A DNA stretch of 64,000 nucleotides from Alteromonas indica (GCA_003056425.1 PYVY01000001.1:1-64000), one strand, 5' to 3'; positions 18,549 through 28,442 are shown, counted from the first letter of the stretch. Notes: generated by a model from the sequence alone, not told the origin. Translations and numbers: made by a program.

Positions 18549-19517
18549 ATGCATGACATCTTTTTAGCTTCGGCAAAACGGGTTATCGACATTGAAAACC
18601 GGGCTATCGCAGCGCTATCGGCGCGTTTAAGCGATGAATTTGTCAGCGCCTGTGAGATCCTGTTTCACTGCAAAGGTAAAGTTGTGGTAAGTGGTATGGG
18701 AAAATCTGGCCATATTGGCAATAAGATAGCCGCCACCCTTGCCAGTACCGGTACGCCCGCCTTTTTCATGCATCCAGCCGAGGCTAACCATGGCGATCTG
18801 GGCATGTTGGGTAAAGAAGATGTGCTCCTGGCTATCTCTAATTCTGGCGAGACCAGTGAGTTAATTAATTTACTGCCAGTGGTAAAGCGGCTGAATGTAC
18901 CGGTTATCGCCATGACTAACAGCCGCTCCAGTACGCTGGGACAATACGCCGACGTGATACTTGATATCAGTGTATCGCAGGAAGCCTGTTCGCTGGGTTT
19001 GGCTCCGACTTCCAGTACTACCGCTACGCTGGTAATGGGTGACGCGTTGGCCATTGCCCTGCTGGATGCCCGCGGTTTTACGTCGGACGACTTCGCCCTA
19101 TCCCACCCCGGCGGCAGCCTGGGCCGTAAGCTATTATTAAAAGTGCACGACATTATGCTTACCGGGCAGGACCTGCCCCTGGTATCTCAGCAAGCCACTA
19201 TCAGCGAAGCCTTACTGGAGATCTCTCGCAAAGGTTTGGGGATGACCGGCATCCTGGACAGCCAGAAGAAATTGGCAGGGATATTTACCGACGGTGACTT
19301 ACGGCGGGTACTGGATAGCCGCACCGATATTCATACTACCGGCATTGACCAGGTCATGACCCGTGGTGGAATTACGGCAAAACCGCAGGAGTTGGCTGTA
19401 GAGGCGCTAAATACGATGGAAGCTCGCAGTATCACCGCGCTGATGGTCGTGGATGACCAAAGGTATCCCATTGGCGCATTTAATATGCACATGTTACTTA
19501 AAGCAGGAGTTTTATAA
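18549..19517 (+). CDS. kdsD: Arabinose-5-phosphate isomerase KdsD
   Basis: KdsD converts D-ribulose 5-phosphate to D-arabinose 5-phosphate, the first step of Kdo synthesis for LPS. The 322-residue enzyme has an N-terminal SIS domain (VVSGMGKSGHIGNKIAATLA, then HPAEANHGDLGM) and two C-terminal CBS domains (about 205-320). Length and motifs match E. coli KdsD (328 residues). It starts 10 bases after yrbG, and its stop overlaps the kdsC start (TAATG). Confidence 0.97.
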   Translation: MHDIFLASAKRVIDIENRAIAALSARLSDEFVSACEILFHCKGKVVVSGMGKSGHIGNKIAATLASTGTPAFFMHPAEANHGDLGMLGKEDVLLAISNSGETSELINLLPVVKRLNVPVIAMTNSRSSTLGQYADVILDISVSQEACSLGLAPTSSTTATLVMGDALAIALLDARGFTSDDFALSHPGGSLGRKLLLKVHDIMLTGQDLPLVSQQATISEALLEISRKGLGMTGILDSQKKLAGIFTDGDLRRVLDSRTDIHTTGIDQVMTRGGITAKPQELAVEALNTMEARSITALMVVDDQRYPIGAFNMHMLLKAGVL

Positions 19518-20071
19518 TGCCTCATGTAGTGACCTTTTACGGCATGCTGGAAGAGAAAAGTTTTAATCGCTTGAAACAGCTTAAACTGCTGGTGTGCGAT
19601 GTGGACGGGGTGTTTTCCGATGGGCGGATTTATCTTGGTAACGACGGCGAAGAACTAAAAGCCTTCCACACCCGCGATGGCTATGGCCTGAAAGCGGTGG
19701 TCAAAAGTGGCATTCAAGTTGCTGTCATTACCGGCCGTCGTTCTGCTATTGTAGAAAATCGAATGCAGGCGCTGGGTGTTCAACATATTATTCAGGGTGA
19801 AGAAGACAAAGCCACAGCTTTGCGCACGTTAAGTGAAAGTCTGGGCATTACGCCGGCCGAGGTGGCCGCAATTGGCGATGATGTTCCAGATTTAGGTATG
19901 TATCAGTTTGCTGACACCAAAGTGGCAGTGAAAGACGCTCACCCTCAGGTTACGGCTGCCGCAAACTGGGTGTTGACCAAGCCTGGCGGCTTTGGCGCGG
20001 TGCGTGAGCTGTGCGATATTATTCTCCAGGCCCATGATAAGCTGGACGGTATTCACGGAGCCAGCATATGA
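19517..20071 (+). CDS. kdsC: Kdo-8-phosphate phosphatase KdsC
   Basis: KdsC removes the phosphate from Kdo-8-P, giving free Kdo for LPS. The 184-residue HAD-superfamily enzyme has the nucleophile motif CDVDGVFSDG (D28 and D30), motif ITGRRS, and the metal motif AIGDDVPDLGM. It lacks a cap domain, as usual for tetrameric KdsC. The gene overlaps kdsD by one base and lptC by four (ATGA). Confidence 0.97.
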   Translation: MPHVVTFYGMLEEKSFNRLKQLKLLVCDVDGVFSDGRIYLGNDGEELKAFHTRDGYGLKAVVKSGIQVAVITGRRSAIVENRMQALGVQHIIQGEEDKATALRTLSESLGITPAEVAAIGDDVPDLGMYQFADTKVAVKDAHPQVTAAANWVLTKPGGFGAVRELCDIILQAHDKLDGIHGASI

Positions 20072-20631
20072 ACCGGCTGGGTATCAGTATAGCCGCGCTG
20101 TTTGTACTGGTATTGCTGGTATATATGCCAGTATGGTTAACCGAGCCAACGGCCACTCAGTCAGGCAACAACAATGATGCACTAAAACCGGCTTATACGG
20201 CTAAAAACCTGACGACCACTTTGTACAATGAAGAAGGGGCCCTGAACCATCAGGTATTTGCCAAAACCATGGAACATTATGATCAGCTGGGTTTTGTGCA
20301 ATTTGAAGAACCTAAATATACCGTATATGTTGATGCCGACCAGAGCCCCTGGCAGGTCACCTCGAATGAGGGTACGCTGTATAACAACAATTTAATTGAA
20401 TTAGAATCGCAGGTCAGGGTACGTAGCTTTACCGAAGATGCGTTTGTAAAAACCATCGAAACTGACTTTATTAAAATTAATCTGGACGACAAAACACTCT
20501 TTTCAGATCAGCCAGTGGTTATCCGCGGAGCAACGTTTGTCGTAAACAGTAATGGCATAAAAGGCGACCTTAGCTCGCAAGAGTATGAGTTGATTGATCA
20601 TGTACAAACCACTTTTTCCCCTGGCCTCTAG
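20068..20631 (+). CDS. lptC: LPS export protein LptC
   Basis: LptC is the bitopic inner-membrane protein that accepts LPS from LptB2FG and hands it to LptA. The 187-residue protein has one N-terminal helix (residues 5-22) and a periplasmic beta-jellyroll with the GTLYNNNLIELESQVRV and [16 protein letters not shown] segments typical of the family. It overlaps kdsC and lptA on either side, so all are cotranslated. Confidence 0.95.
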   Translation: MNRLGISIAALFVLVLLVYMPVWLTEPTATQSGNNNDALKPAYTAKNLTTTLYNEEGALNHQVFAKTMEHYDQLGFVQFEEPKYTVYVDADQSPWQVTSNEGTLYNNNLIELESQVRVRSFTEDAFVKTIETDFIKINLDDKTLFSDQPVVIRGATFVVNSNGIKGDLSSQEYELIDHVQTTFSPGL

Positions 20632-21184
20632 CCTGTTAGCCCTGTTATGTTTTGTTGCTCCGGTAACAGCTGGCAGTGGTGATTTTCAAAAACCGATTAC
20701 GGTAGACGCTCGCACCCAGTCGATGGATGGTAAAAATAAAGTTACCCGGTTCAAGGATAATGTGACGATAACGCAAGGCACGTTGACGATAGAAGCCGAT
20801 GAAGTTGAGGTGAGCGCTAAAGATGGCGAAGGGCGCGAAGTCATGATTGCCAGGGGCAACCCAGCGAAGTATTCACAAACCATGGATGATGGCAGTAAAG
20901 TTACCGCCCAGGCCAGCGAATTGCGTTATGAGGTGAACAAGCGCACTATCTCTATGCGGGGCGATGCCAGAATTAGCCAGAATAGTAGTATGGTACGTGG
21001 TGACAGTATTACTTACGACATGGTAAAAGAACAGTTACTGGCAACCAGTAGTGATAATAATGACGATAGCCGGGTCACCACTGTTTTTCGGCCTCAGTCT
21101 ATTAAAAAATTGAATGACAACAAGGACGACGCAACGGCCAAGGATAGTGCTGATGAGCAAAAGAACGGCGAAGGTGACAACTAA
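20600..21184 (+). CDS. lptA: Periplasmic LPS bridge protein LptA
   Basis: LptA polymerises into the periplasmic bridge carrying LPS from LptC to LptD. The protein is about 194 residues with a signal peptide ([25 protein letters not shown]) and the OstA-like repeat domain with [11 protein letters not shown] and [25 protein letters not shown] two codons earlier is possible, but ATG 20600 suits the signal peptide. It overlaps lptC by 32 bases. The C-terminus is an acidic, disordered tail ([15 protein letters not shown]). Confidence 0.95.
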   Translation: MYKPLFPLASSLLALLCFVAPVTAGSGDFQKPITVDARTQSMDGKNKVTRFKDNVTITQGTLTIEADEVEVSAKDGEGREVMIARGNPAKYSQTMDDGSKVTAQASELRYEVNKRTISMRGDARISQNSSMVRGDSITYDMVKEQLLATSSDNNDDSRVTTVFRPQSIKKLNDNKDDATAKDSADEQKNGEGDN

Positions 21185-21186
21185 GT

Positions 21187-21912
21187 ATGGCAACATTGTC
21201 TGCCGCAAATCTTGCGAAATCGTATAAGTCCAGACAGGTAGTACGTGATGTCAGCCTGTCAGTCTCTACTGGCCAGATTGTGGGTTTATTAGGGCCCAAT
21301 GGGGCTGGTAAAACCACTACCTTTTACATGATAGTAGGGTTAGTTGCGCTGGATAAGGGTAAAATCTTAATTGATGATAACGAGCTTACCCACCAGCCAA
21401 TGCACGAACGGGCGCGCCAGGGAATCGGCTATCTGCCGCAGGAAGCATCGATATTTCGTAAATTAACAGTACACGAAAATATCATGGCTATTTTGCAGAC
21501 CCGCAGCGGGCTTTCCGCTACCAAAAGAGAAGAAGAAGCTGACGCGCTACTTGATGAATTCAATATCAATCATATACGTAATAGTACCGGTATGAGTTTG
21601 TCAGGCGGAGAACGCCGCCGGGTAGAGATTGCCCGGGCATTAGCGGCTAATCCGCAGTTTATTTTGTTGGATGAGCCATTTGCCGGTGTTGACCCAATAT
21701 CGGTAAATGATATAAAGAAAATCATCCAGCATCTGCGCGACAGAGGCATAGGGATCCTCATTACAGACCATAACGTACGGGAAACCCTGGATGTATGTGA
21801 AGAAGCCTACATCGTAAGTCACGGAGAGCTCATCGCCCAAGGTAGTGCGGAGCAAGTATTAAGCAACCAGAAAGTACGTGATGTATACCTAGGTGAGCAA
21901 TTCAAGCTATAG
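21187..21912 (+). CDS. lptB: LPS export ATPase LptB
   Basis: This 241-residue ABC ATPase powers LPS extraction from the inner membrane with LptFG. It has Walker [10 protein letters not shown] (36-44), signature [15 protein letters not shown], Walker [14 protein letters not shown] and switch His in [10 protein letters not shown]. LptF and LptG are not in this window, as in E. coli. It starts two bases after the lptA stop. Confidence 0.97.
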   Translation: MATLSAANLAKSYKSRQVVRDVSLSVSTGQIVGLLGPNGAGKTTTFYMIVGLVALDKGKILIDDNELTHQPMHERARQGIGYLPQEASIFRKLTVHENIMAILQTRSGLSATKREEEADALLDEFNINHIRNSTGMSLSGGERRRVEIARALAANPQFILLDEPFAGVDPISVNDIKKIIQHLRDRGIGILITDHNVRETLDVCEEAYIVSHGELIAQGSAEQVLSNQKVRDVYLGEQFKL

Positions 21913-21914
21913 TA

Positions 21915-21939
21915 AGGTATGAGTGACATTGTCATACCT
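21915..21939. promoter_or_regulatory. 8-bp inverted repeat between lptB and rpoN
   Basis: AGGTATGA (21915-21922) and TCATACCT (21932-21939) are perfect inverted copies around a nine-base loop. No T-tract follows, so it is more likely a processing or regulatory hairpin, or an operator, than a terminator. It starts three bases after the lptB stop. Confidence 0.45.
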
Positions 21940-21989
21940 GTGGTTCACCGCTTAAGTACACGCGTACCCGAGTTTAAAATAAGACGTAG

Positions 21990-23468
21990 ATGAAACCATC
22001 TTTACAACTAAAATTTAGTCAACAGTTAACCATGACCCCGCAGTTGCAGCAGGCTATTAAGCTATTGCAGCTGTCGACTCTTGATCTTCAGCAGGAAATT
22101 CAGGAAGCCCTGGATTCAAACCCCTTGTTAGAGGTAGATGAAAGCAGTGATAACGATATTACCGAAAAAAATAATATCGATAATGACAACGACAATGTAG
22201 AAGCCACTGCCAGCACCAGCGACAACATGGACTCGGGCGAAGCGATGGAGAAAAATGATTTACCCGACGAGTTGCCTATCGACAGTACCTGGGATGAGTA
22301 TTATTCAGCGTCCTCAGCCCCTGCCCCCGGCCCGGGCAGTGATGAAGATCAAATTTTTCAGGGCGAAACCACCGAGAATATTCAGGACCATCTGCTATGG
22401 CAAATGCGTTTAACGCACTTTTCGGATACCGATCGCGCCATTGCGATGGCAATTATTGACTCGATCGACGAGTCAGGCTATTTAACCGTATCGGTAGAAG
22501 ATATTCTGCAAAGTGTGAATAGCGAAGACGCCGAAGAAGTTATCGAAGAAGATGAAGTTGAATGTGTGTTGAAACGTATTCAATTATTCGACCCGCTTGG
22601 TTCGGGATCGCGCAGCCCGCAAGAGTGTTTGCTGGTTCAGCTACGCCAGTTCGCTATCGACACGCCTTGGCTGGAAGAAGCCAAAATGCTGTTACAGGAT
22701 TATTCAGACTTATTGGGCAGCAAAGATTATCGTACCTTGATGCGCAAAACGAAGCTGAAAGAAGATGAACTGCGTGAAGCAATGCGGTTGTTGCAGACGC
22801 TAAACCCTCGTCCGGGTAGTGCATTAATTACAAAAGAACCCGAATACGTGATTCCGGACGTATCAGTTACTAAGCGCAATGGACGATGGGCAGTTGAGCT
22901 CAACCCTGACAGTCTGCCAAAGCTTAGCGTGAACCAGCAATATGCTGCGATGAGCCGCCGCGCCAGAAACAGTAGCGACTCACAATTTATTCGCTCGCAC
23001 ATGCAAGAAGCAAAATGGTTTATTAAAAGCCTTGAGTCACGAAATGATACGCTGCTTAAGGTAGCCAACTGCATAGTGCAGCAACAAATGGGCTTTTTTG
23101 AACATGGCCCGGAAATGATGAAACCAATGGTTTTAAACGATGTCGCAGAAATGGTAGATATGCATGAGTCGACAATTTCCCGGGTAACTACCCAGAAATA
23201 TATGCATACACCGCGCGGTATTTTTGAATTGAAATATTTCTTTTCAAGCCACGTGGCGACAGAATCTGGTGGTGAGTGCTCCTCTACCGCCATACGTGCA
23301 CTAATTAAGAAGCTGGTGGCTGCCGAGAAACCTAGCAAACCACTTAGTGATAGCAAAATTGCTCAGTTGTTGGCCGAGCAAGGTATAAAAGTTGCCCGGC
23401 GAACAATAGCAAAATATCGGGAATCGTTATCGATCCCACCGTCGAACCAACGCAAAAGCCTGATTTAG
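21990..23468 (+). CDS. rpoN: RNA polymerase sigma-54 factor RpoN
   Basis: Sigma-54 directs polymerase to -24/-12 promoters that need AAA+ activators. The 492-residue protein has region I ([23 protein letters not shown], activator contact), an acidic region II of about 80 residues, a core-binding region, and the C-terminal HTH and RpoN box ([12 protein letters not shown]). All key parts are intact. It is followed by hpf and the PTS-Ntr genes, the standard rpoN operon. Confidence 0.98.
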   Translation: MKPSLQLKFSQQLTMTPQLQQAIKLLQLSTLDLQQEIQEALDSNPLLEVDESSDNDITEKNNIDNDNDNVEATASTSDNMDSGEAMEKNDLPDELPIDSTWDEYYSASSAPAPGPGSDEDQIFQGETTENIQDHLLWQMRLTHFSDTDRAIAMAIIDSIDESGYLTVSVEDILQSVNSEDAEEVIEEDEVECVLKRIQLFDPLGSGSRSPQECLLVQLRQFAIDTPWLEEAKMLLQDYSDLLGSKDYRTLMRKTKLKEDELREAMRLLQTLNPRPGSALITKEPEYVIPDVSVTKRNGRWAVELNPDSLPKLSVNQQYAAMSRRARNSSDSQFIRSHMQEAKWFIKSLESRNDTLLKVANCIVQQQMGFFEHGPEMMKPMVLNDVAEMVDMHESTISRVTTQKYMHTPRGIFELKYFFSSHVATESGGECSSTAIRALIKKLVAAEKPSKPLSDSKIAQLLAEQGIKVARRTIAKYRESLSIPPSNQRKSLI

Positions 23469-23499
23469 TAGGGCTTGCTCACAATAAGGAAGACGAACT

Positions 23500-23787
23500 A
23501 TGCAAATCAATCTTACTGGTCATCATATTGAGATCACTGACTCTTTGCGTACTTATGTCGATACAAAATTCAGCAAATTAGAGCGTCATTTTGACCATAT
23601 TTCTAATGTTCATGTCATTTTAAATGTCGAGAAACTGGCACAGAAAGCTGAAGCTACGGTTCACCTTAGTGGGGCGGAGGTTTTTGCTTCGGCAGAGAAT
23701 ACTGATATGTATGCGGCCATTGATAGCATGGTAGATAAACTGGACAGGCAAGTTATCAAGCACAAGGAAAAGCTGAAAAAGCATTAG
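23500..23787 (+). CDS. hpf: Short ribosome hibernation promoting factor HPF
   Basis: This 95-residue protein of the short HPF/YfiA family binds the 30S subunit and, with RMF, promotes 100S ribosome dimers in stationary phase. It starts MQINLTGHHIEITDSLRTYV and has the AENTDMYAAIDSMVDKLDRQ segment diagnostic of the family. A GGAAGACGA stretch precedes the ATG. It lies 31 bases after rpoN. Confidence 0.96.
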   Translation: MQINLTGHHIEITDSLRTYVDTKFSKLERHFDHISNVHVILNVEKLAQKAEATVHLSGAEVFASAENTDMYAAIDSMVDKLDRQVIKHKEKLKKH

Positions 23788-23796
23788 TCAGTTAAT

Positions 23797-24243
23797 ATGG
23801 ATATACAAGCCATTGTAAGCCTGGACCGCACTAAATGTGCGGTTCAGTGCAATAGTAAAAAGCGAATTCTCGAGATCATCAGTAATATCGCCGCCCAAAA
23901 TAACCCGGAAGTGGAAGAGGCGACAGTATTGAATGCGCTGATGGCTAGAGAACGTATGGGCAGTACTGGAATTGGTAATGGTATTGCGTTGCCCCATGGG
24001 CGTTTGCCAGGGCTGGACCGCGTAATTGCCATCGTGGTGACCAGTGATCCGGCTATCGATTTTGATGCAATTGATCGCAAGCCTGTGGATATTTTCTTTA
24101 CCCTGTTAGTGCCTGAAGAGCAAACCGAAGGTCATCTTCAAACACTGGCGATGGTGGCCGGTAAGTTAAGTGACAAAGATACCCTGAAAGCCATTCGCCG
24201 AGCACAAACCGGGGATGATATTATTGCAGCACTACAATCATAA
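23797..24243 (+). CDS. ptsN: PTS-Ntr enzyme IIA protein PtsN
   Basis: PtsN is the terminal phosphoacceptor of the nitrogen phosphotransferase chain (PtsP-PtsO-PtsN), which regulates potassium and nitrogen physiology rather than moving sugar. The 148-residue protein has the active-site His H67 in GNGIALPHGRLPGL. The next genes, rapZ and ptsO, complete the cluster; ptsP is not present here. Confidence 0.96.
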   Translation: MDIQAIVSLDRTKCAVQCNSKKRILEIISNIAAQNNPEVEEATVLNALMARERMGSTGIGNGIALPHGRLPGLDRVIAIVVTSDPAIDFDAIDRKPVDIFFTLLVPEEQTEGHLQTLAMVAGKLSDKDTLKAIRRAQTGDDIIAALQS

Positions 24244-24289
24244 TTGCCACCTACACAGAGCCCCTGTGTAGGTATAAGGAAGCAGCGCT

Positions 24290-25135
24290 TTGAAGCTCAT
24301 TATTATAAGTGGCCGGTCCGGCTCGGGTAAATCAGTTGCGCTACGAGCCTTGGAAGACCTGGGATATTATTGTGTAGATAATATCCCGGTCAACTTACTC
24401 CCTGCCCTTACCCACTCCGTGTCGCAAGAGTACGACCAGGTAGCCGTTAGTATCGATGTACGTAACCTGCCTAAAGACCCCACGGAATTAGGGGAGATTC
24501 TCGATTATTTGCCCGAATCATGGGCCATGACCATTGTATATATCGATGCCAGTGACGATATTCTGGTAAAGCGATTCAGCGAAACCCGGCGTTTACACCC
24601 TTTGGCCCGGCTGAATAAGTCACTGGCTGAGGCTATACATACCGAACGCGAACTGTTAGCGCCGATCGCCGAGCGCGCCGATTTATACATCGACACTGAC
24701 TCCCTTTCTATTCACCAGTTAGCCGAACTTATCCGTGAGCGTATTTTGGGTAAAAAGAGTTCTCGGCTGGTTTTAGTATTTGAGTCCTTCGGTTTTAAAC
24801 ATGGCATACCTAAAGATGCAGATTATGTGTTTGATTCGCGGTTCTTGCCTAATCCACACTGGGAACCCGATTTAAAGCATTTAACCGGGCTGGACGGCCC
24901 GGTAGAAGTATTTTTAGGTTCACAGCCTATTGTGACGAAATTTATTTGGCAGATTCAAAACCTGATTACCACCTGGTTACCTCATTTGGAACGCAATAAT
25001 CGCAGTTACGTGACCGTCGCAATTGGGTGTACTGGGGGCCAGCATCGCTCTGTATTTGTGGCTGAAACGCTGGCCAAAACCTTCACCGATGTTCACCCAG
25101 ATGTACAGATTCGCCATCGGGAACTTAATAAATAA
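24290..25135 (+). CDS. rapZ: RNase adapter / nucleotide-binding protein RapZ
   Basis: RapZ binds the small RNA GlmZ and recruits RNase E, so controlling glucosamine-6-phosphate synthase and hence envelope precursor supply in enterobacteria. The 281-residue protein has a P-loop GRSGSGKS (8-15) and the C-terminal RNA-binding motif IAIGCTGGQHRSVFVAE with conserved Cys and His. The start is TTG 24290 after AAGGAAGCAGC. Its stop overlaps the ptsO ATG by one base. Confidence 0.96.
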   Translation: MKLIIISGRSGSGKSVALRALEDLGYYCVDNIPVNLLPALTHSVSQEYDQVAVSIDVRNLPKDPTELGEILDYLPESWAMTIVYIDASDDILVKRFSETRRLHPLARLNKSLAEAIHTERELLAPIAERADLYIDTDSLSIHQLAELIRERILGKKSSRLVLVFESFGFKHGIPKDADYVFDSRFLPNPHWEPDLKHLTGLDGPVEVFLGSQPIVTKFIWQIQNLITTWLPHLERNNRSYVTVAIGCTGGQHRSVFVAETLAKTFTDVHPDVQIRHRELNK

Positions 25136-25407
25136 TGAAAATTGAAAAGCAACTGACAATTGTAAATAAGCTAGGCTTACATGCCCGCGCGGCGACTCAA
25201 CTGGTTCAGCTGGCCAACCAGTTTGATGCACAAATAACCTTGGTTAAAGCAGATAAAAAAGCCCAGGCGGATAGTGTACTTGGGCTAATGATGTTGGAAA
25301 GTCACCAGGGCGAGCAGGTATGCGTCATAAGTGATGGCCCCGACGCGCAGGCCGCCATGGAAGCTATTGAAGCGCTAATTATGGGTAAATTCAACGAAGC
25401 GGAGTAA
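25135..25407 (+). CDS. ptsO: PTS-Ntr phosphocarrier protein NPr (PtsO)
   Basis: This 90-residue HPr-like protein passes phosphate from PtsP to PtsN. It has the phosphorylatable H16 in KLGLHARAA and the conserved Ser segment ADSVLGLMML. Overlap with rapZ shows coupled translation. It is the last gene of the rpoN operon; no clear terminator follows. Confidence 0.95.
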   Translation: MKIEKQLTIVNKLGLHARAATQLVQLANQFDAQITLVKADKKAQADSVLGLMMLESHQGEQVCVISDGPDAQAAMEAIEALIMGKFNEAE

Positions 25408-25844
25408 TCCTCCGCGCGCTTGGTATAGGGCGCCTCGTGCCAACGAATTATACCCCGCGACTAGGCTGGGGCTTCTATGCTGAGGCTACTATGTGCCGGG
25501 GAATCACTCTGGGCGAGGCCGGATAGCGCTGTGAAGCAACCCTTAAACACGCTCACAATGCCACTAAAAAGCAGCCAGTGCGCCGCAACCAGCCTGCCAA
25601 GGCTATCAGCCCCGCTCGCCGGCCGTGACAGCTTGGGCCTGGGCTGTCTCACAATTTACGCGCGTTCCCCCTATCCATGGCTATCTGGGACATCAATAAA
25701 GCGGTAAAATACCGAACCTGGAAAGGGGCAAAACCCCCGCTAATACCGCAGCTTATGAATGACAGTAATTAGTTGCTGAGTTACCCTGTATATCTACTCT
25801 ATTGAGATACGTCCTGACAACCTCACATTTTTGAAGGTCCACCT
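25408..25844. other. Intergenic region before mgtE
   Basis: 437 bases. I found no coding frame with a recognisable product and no array of repeats. The last 60 bases form the mgtE leader. I looked for an M-box (magnesium riboswitch)-like structure and cannot support one by eye. Confidence 0.45.
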
Positions 25845-27203
25845 GTGGCAGAAGCGCTCGAATCTAAATTTGCACAAAGTCAATTACGCACGATGAACGC
25901 CGCGCTGGCCGACGGGCGCTTTGTGTCGGTGCGTAAAATGTTGCTGGAGTTACCCCCCTCTGATGTAGCGCTTATTCTGGAATCAAGCCCGACAAAAACC
26001 CGAGATGAACTATGGGAATTAATTGACGGCGACTTTCACGGGGATGTGCTAGAGGAACTGTCAGAAGACGTGCGTAACGGCATTATTACAAAAATGATGC
26101 CGCACAATGTGGTAGATGCCTTGGAGGAAATGGACACCGACGACCTGGCAGAAACGCTGAGCAGCCTGCCGGATGAAGTACTGCAGGGTATCTTACAGTC
26201 AATGGACGCCCAGGACAGAGTCCGCGCTGAGCAAGCGCTGTCTTACGGCGAGGAAACCGCCGGTTTCATAATGAACACCGACACCATCACTTTGCGCCCG
26301 GATGTTACCGTAGATGTGGTGTTGCGTTATATTCGCCTGAAAGGCGATTTACCGGAAAATACCGACACCTTCTACGTAGTCAATCGCACCGATAATCTGG
26401 TGGGGTCGGTTCCGGTCGCACGCTTACTTACCGCTGACCCGGAAGATAAAGTTGTTGAGGTCATGGATGAAGAAGCTGAAGCCATTCCGGTCAACATGCC
26501 AGATGATGAAGTCGCTAGCCTGTTTGAACGATACAACTGGCTATCCGCCCCCGTGGTAGATGACAAATACCGGTTGGTTGGCCGTATCACCATTGATGAT
26601 GTGGTGGATATTATTCGGGAAGATGCTGAACACTCCATGATGAGTATGGCGGGTTTAGATGACGAAGAAGATACCTTTGCTCCCGTCTGGCAAAGTACGC
26701 AAAGACGGTCTGTCTGGCTTGGCGTTAACCTGGTTACCGCCCTGCTGGCGGCCATGGTCAGTGACTTATTCGAGGCAACACTAAGTGAACTGGCTGTACT
26801 GGCCATCCTCAATACCATTGTACCCAGCATGGGCGGGGTAGCCGGGAATCAGACGTTGACGTTGGTAATCCGGGGGATGGCACTGGGCCATGTTAATCCA
26901 AGCAGTTCACGCTGGTTAATTAGTAAAGAACTGTCTATCGGCTTCTTGAACGGAATGATCTGGGCCATTCTTATCGCCACCGTAATAGGACTGTGGAAAC
27001 AAAATGCCACGCTAGGCGCAATTATAGCCTTTGCTATGATGATCAACATGGTAGCAGCAGCGTTGGCTGGCGCGACCTTACCCATTGTCATGAAGAAGTT
27101 TAAAATTGACCCTGCGCTGGCTGGGAGCGTTATTCTAACTACCATTACAGACGTGGTAGGGATATTCGCCTTTCTGGGTACTGCAACGCTGTTTCTGGTT
27201 TAG
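25845..27203 (+). CDS. mgtE: Magnesium transporter MgtE
   Basis: MgtE is a dimeric Mg2+ channel of the inner membrane, gated by cytoplasmic Mg2+ sensing. The 452-residue protein has an N-terminal helical domain (about 1-130) and a pair of CBS domains (about 135-260) with many acidic residues. The membrane part with five helices includes the pore motif PSMGGVAGNQTLTLVIRG. The start is GTG 25845 with GAAGGT upstream. Confidence 0.95.
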   Translation: MAEALESKFAQSQLRTMNAALADGRFVSVRKMLLELPPSDVALILESSPTKTRDELWELIDGDFHGDVLEELSEDVRNGIITKMMPHNVVDALEEMDTDDLAETLSSLPDEVLQGILQSMDAQDRVRAEQALSYGEETAGFIMNTDTITLRPDVTVDVVLRYIRLKGDLPENTDTFYVVNRTDNLVGSVPVARLLTADPEDKVVEVMDEEAEAIPVNMPDDEVASLFERYNWLSAPVVDDKYRLVGRITIDDVVDIIREDAEHSMMSMAGLDDEEDTFAPVWQSTQRRSVWLGVNLVTALLAAMVSDLFEATLSELAVLAILNTIVPSMGGVAGNQTLTLVIRGMALGHVNPSSSRWLISKELSIGFLNGMIWAILIATVIGLWKQNATLGAIIAFAMMINMVAAALAGATLPIVMKKFKIDPALAGSVILTTITDVVGIFAFLGTATLFLV

Positions 27204-27239
27204 TCCTATTCCCGGGCCGCGCAAGAGGCCCGCTTAATA

Positions 27240-27523
27240 AAGAATGAAAAAGCCAGCGTCGTGGTTGGCGCCCGTGGGGGCAAAAACACTATCCTGCGCC
27301 TGCATAGCCTTTATTATCTGGTTGGCTGGCGCGCCCCCTTTAGTTTTACGCGCAGGCGATTGATATGAGAGACCAGCGTATGTTCATGTCCGGCGTTATC
27401 ATCGCCCCGTCCTGCTCTTTGCAGCAGATTACCAGAAAATACCCGAATAGATGCGCGGCAAAGCGCGTCCATAATGTGCGCTACGTGGCAGTTAGCGCCG
27501 TGGATATAAACCATAGGGAACAA
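27240..27523 (-). pseudogene. Remnant of an OmpR-type response regulator (DNA-binding half)
   Basis: Read on the minus strand, 27523-27314 contains the pattern of a winged-helix output domain: IRVFSGNLLQRAGRGDD, then HEHTLVSHINRLRVKLKG. A one-base frame change near 27315 continues into IIKAMQAQDSVFAPTG, matching the end of such domains (normally I-K-T-V-R-G-x-G-Y-x-F). The receiver domain is missing; the remnant abuts the end of the spondin pseudogene. I infer a 5' deletion plus frameshift decay of a two-component regulator. Confidence 0.6.
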
Positions 27524-28105
27524 TAATAGTTATGCTTGCCAGCGGTTTAAGCCAGCGCTGTGCTGTATTGTTGATATCACTATTGCCGCCCACCAGGTCA
27601 GCGTGTTTGTTACACCTGTGCGATTAACTCATCATCCCAGCGCTGCCTTCTAAAGACGGGAAAACGGCATACCAGCTTCGCGAGCAACCACGGCGCCCGC
27701 GTATATCACCGTTAGCCTCGGTGTCCACAGTATAGGCGTTAAGGTACACCATATACTGGCCTGCCTGGGTTGGTATAACTCTGTTATTAAGCACTACAAA
27801 ACCATCATTGGTAGGCAGCGTCATTGCCACAACACTTAACCGGCTATAAGTGGTGGCAGTTTGTAAGGTAGTACTCACCGCCGCTGAAGTCACTCATATC
27901 CTCACTGCATGATTACTGACAGCTTCTGCAGACAGGCTTTGCGCCAGCATTTCCGGCCCAGTGAGCTCACCACCCTGCGCCATGGCCTGAAGCTCGCTAA
28001 TAGCGGCTTTATCGGTGACAAAATAGCGCGCTCAGTAGGGCGCGTGGCAATAATCAATGGCGTAAAGGGGATACTGCGGAGGTGGTTTTGATATTCTTTT
28101 TTGGT
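27492..28105 (-). pseudogene. Spondin_N-domain protein gene, broken by frameshifts and a stop
   Basis: Four pieces of a bacterial spondin-domain protein are readable in order on the minus strand. These are SIPFTPLIIATRP (near 28075), then after a frame change near 28020 the hallmark AAISELQAMAQGGEL. An in-frame TGA follows at 27896-27894. SRLSVVAMTLPTNDGFVVLN with NAYTVDTEANGDIRG comes next (to about 27696). After more frame changes, HADLVGGNSDINNTAQRWLKPLASITI is readable (27614-27530). The segments are co-linear with the family from near its start to its end. Intact members are exported proteins of unknown role. No functional product is expected. Confidence 0.75.
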
Positions 28106-28415
28106 TCAGCTGCAGGGGCCACAGTCGGGGGTAGCAGACTGGTGAGCAATGGTGGCGGGGCCACACCACGGCGCGGCGCCAATGCATTCGGTAGTGCAGA
28201 ACCAGCGTGCAGAACCAACGGCGGCAGTGCCAGTCTAGTAGGCGGCCTGATACGGGTTTGTTTTGCTCATGCTACATTCTCAGTCTGTTTATGCATGGTA
28301 TTCAACCGTTGAACACTTCCTAAAACTTGAACGACATAGATGGCAGATTGCTCTGAGAATTATCGCAGTCTGATAATGTTTTACCGCTTTTTTAGCAAGG
28401 CGATAACAGACACAA
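28106..28415. other. Upstream remnant, no intact gene
   Basis: This is probably the lost 5' end (signal peptide and promoter) of the spondin pseudogene. The stretch 28110-28260 is rich in Gly/Ala/Pro-type codons on both strands but has no credible gene. Confidence 0.4.
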
Positions 28416-28416
28416 A

Positions 28417-28442
28417 AAATCCGGCCTGGGCCGGATTTTTTA
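28417..28442. terminator. Bidirectional-looking terminator after sspB
   Basis: A hairpin with a perfect seven-pair core (TCCGGCC / GGCCGGA, loop TG) is flanked by A-run and T-run, extending the stem with A-T pairs. It lies exactly at the sspB stop and would end the minus-strand sspAB transcript. Confidence 0.88.

Noticed and set aside
22727..23356. 209-codon minus-strand frame inside rpoN
   Set aside because: Antisense to the conserved C-terminal part of sigma-54, with no ribosome site and no protein-like motifs.
25408..25844. Magnesium riboswitch (M-box) before mgtE
   Set aside because: No conserved M-box core could be picked out by eye; a covariance-model search would settle it.
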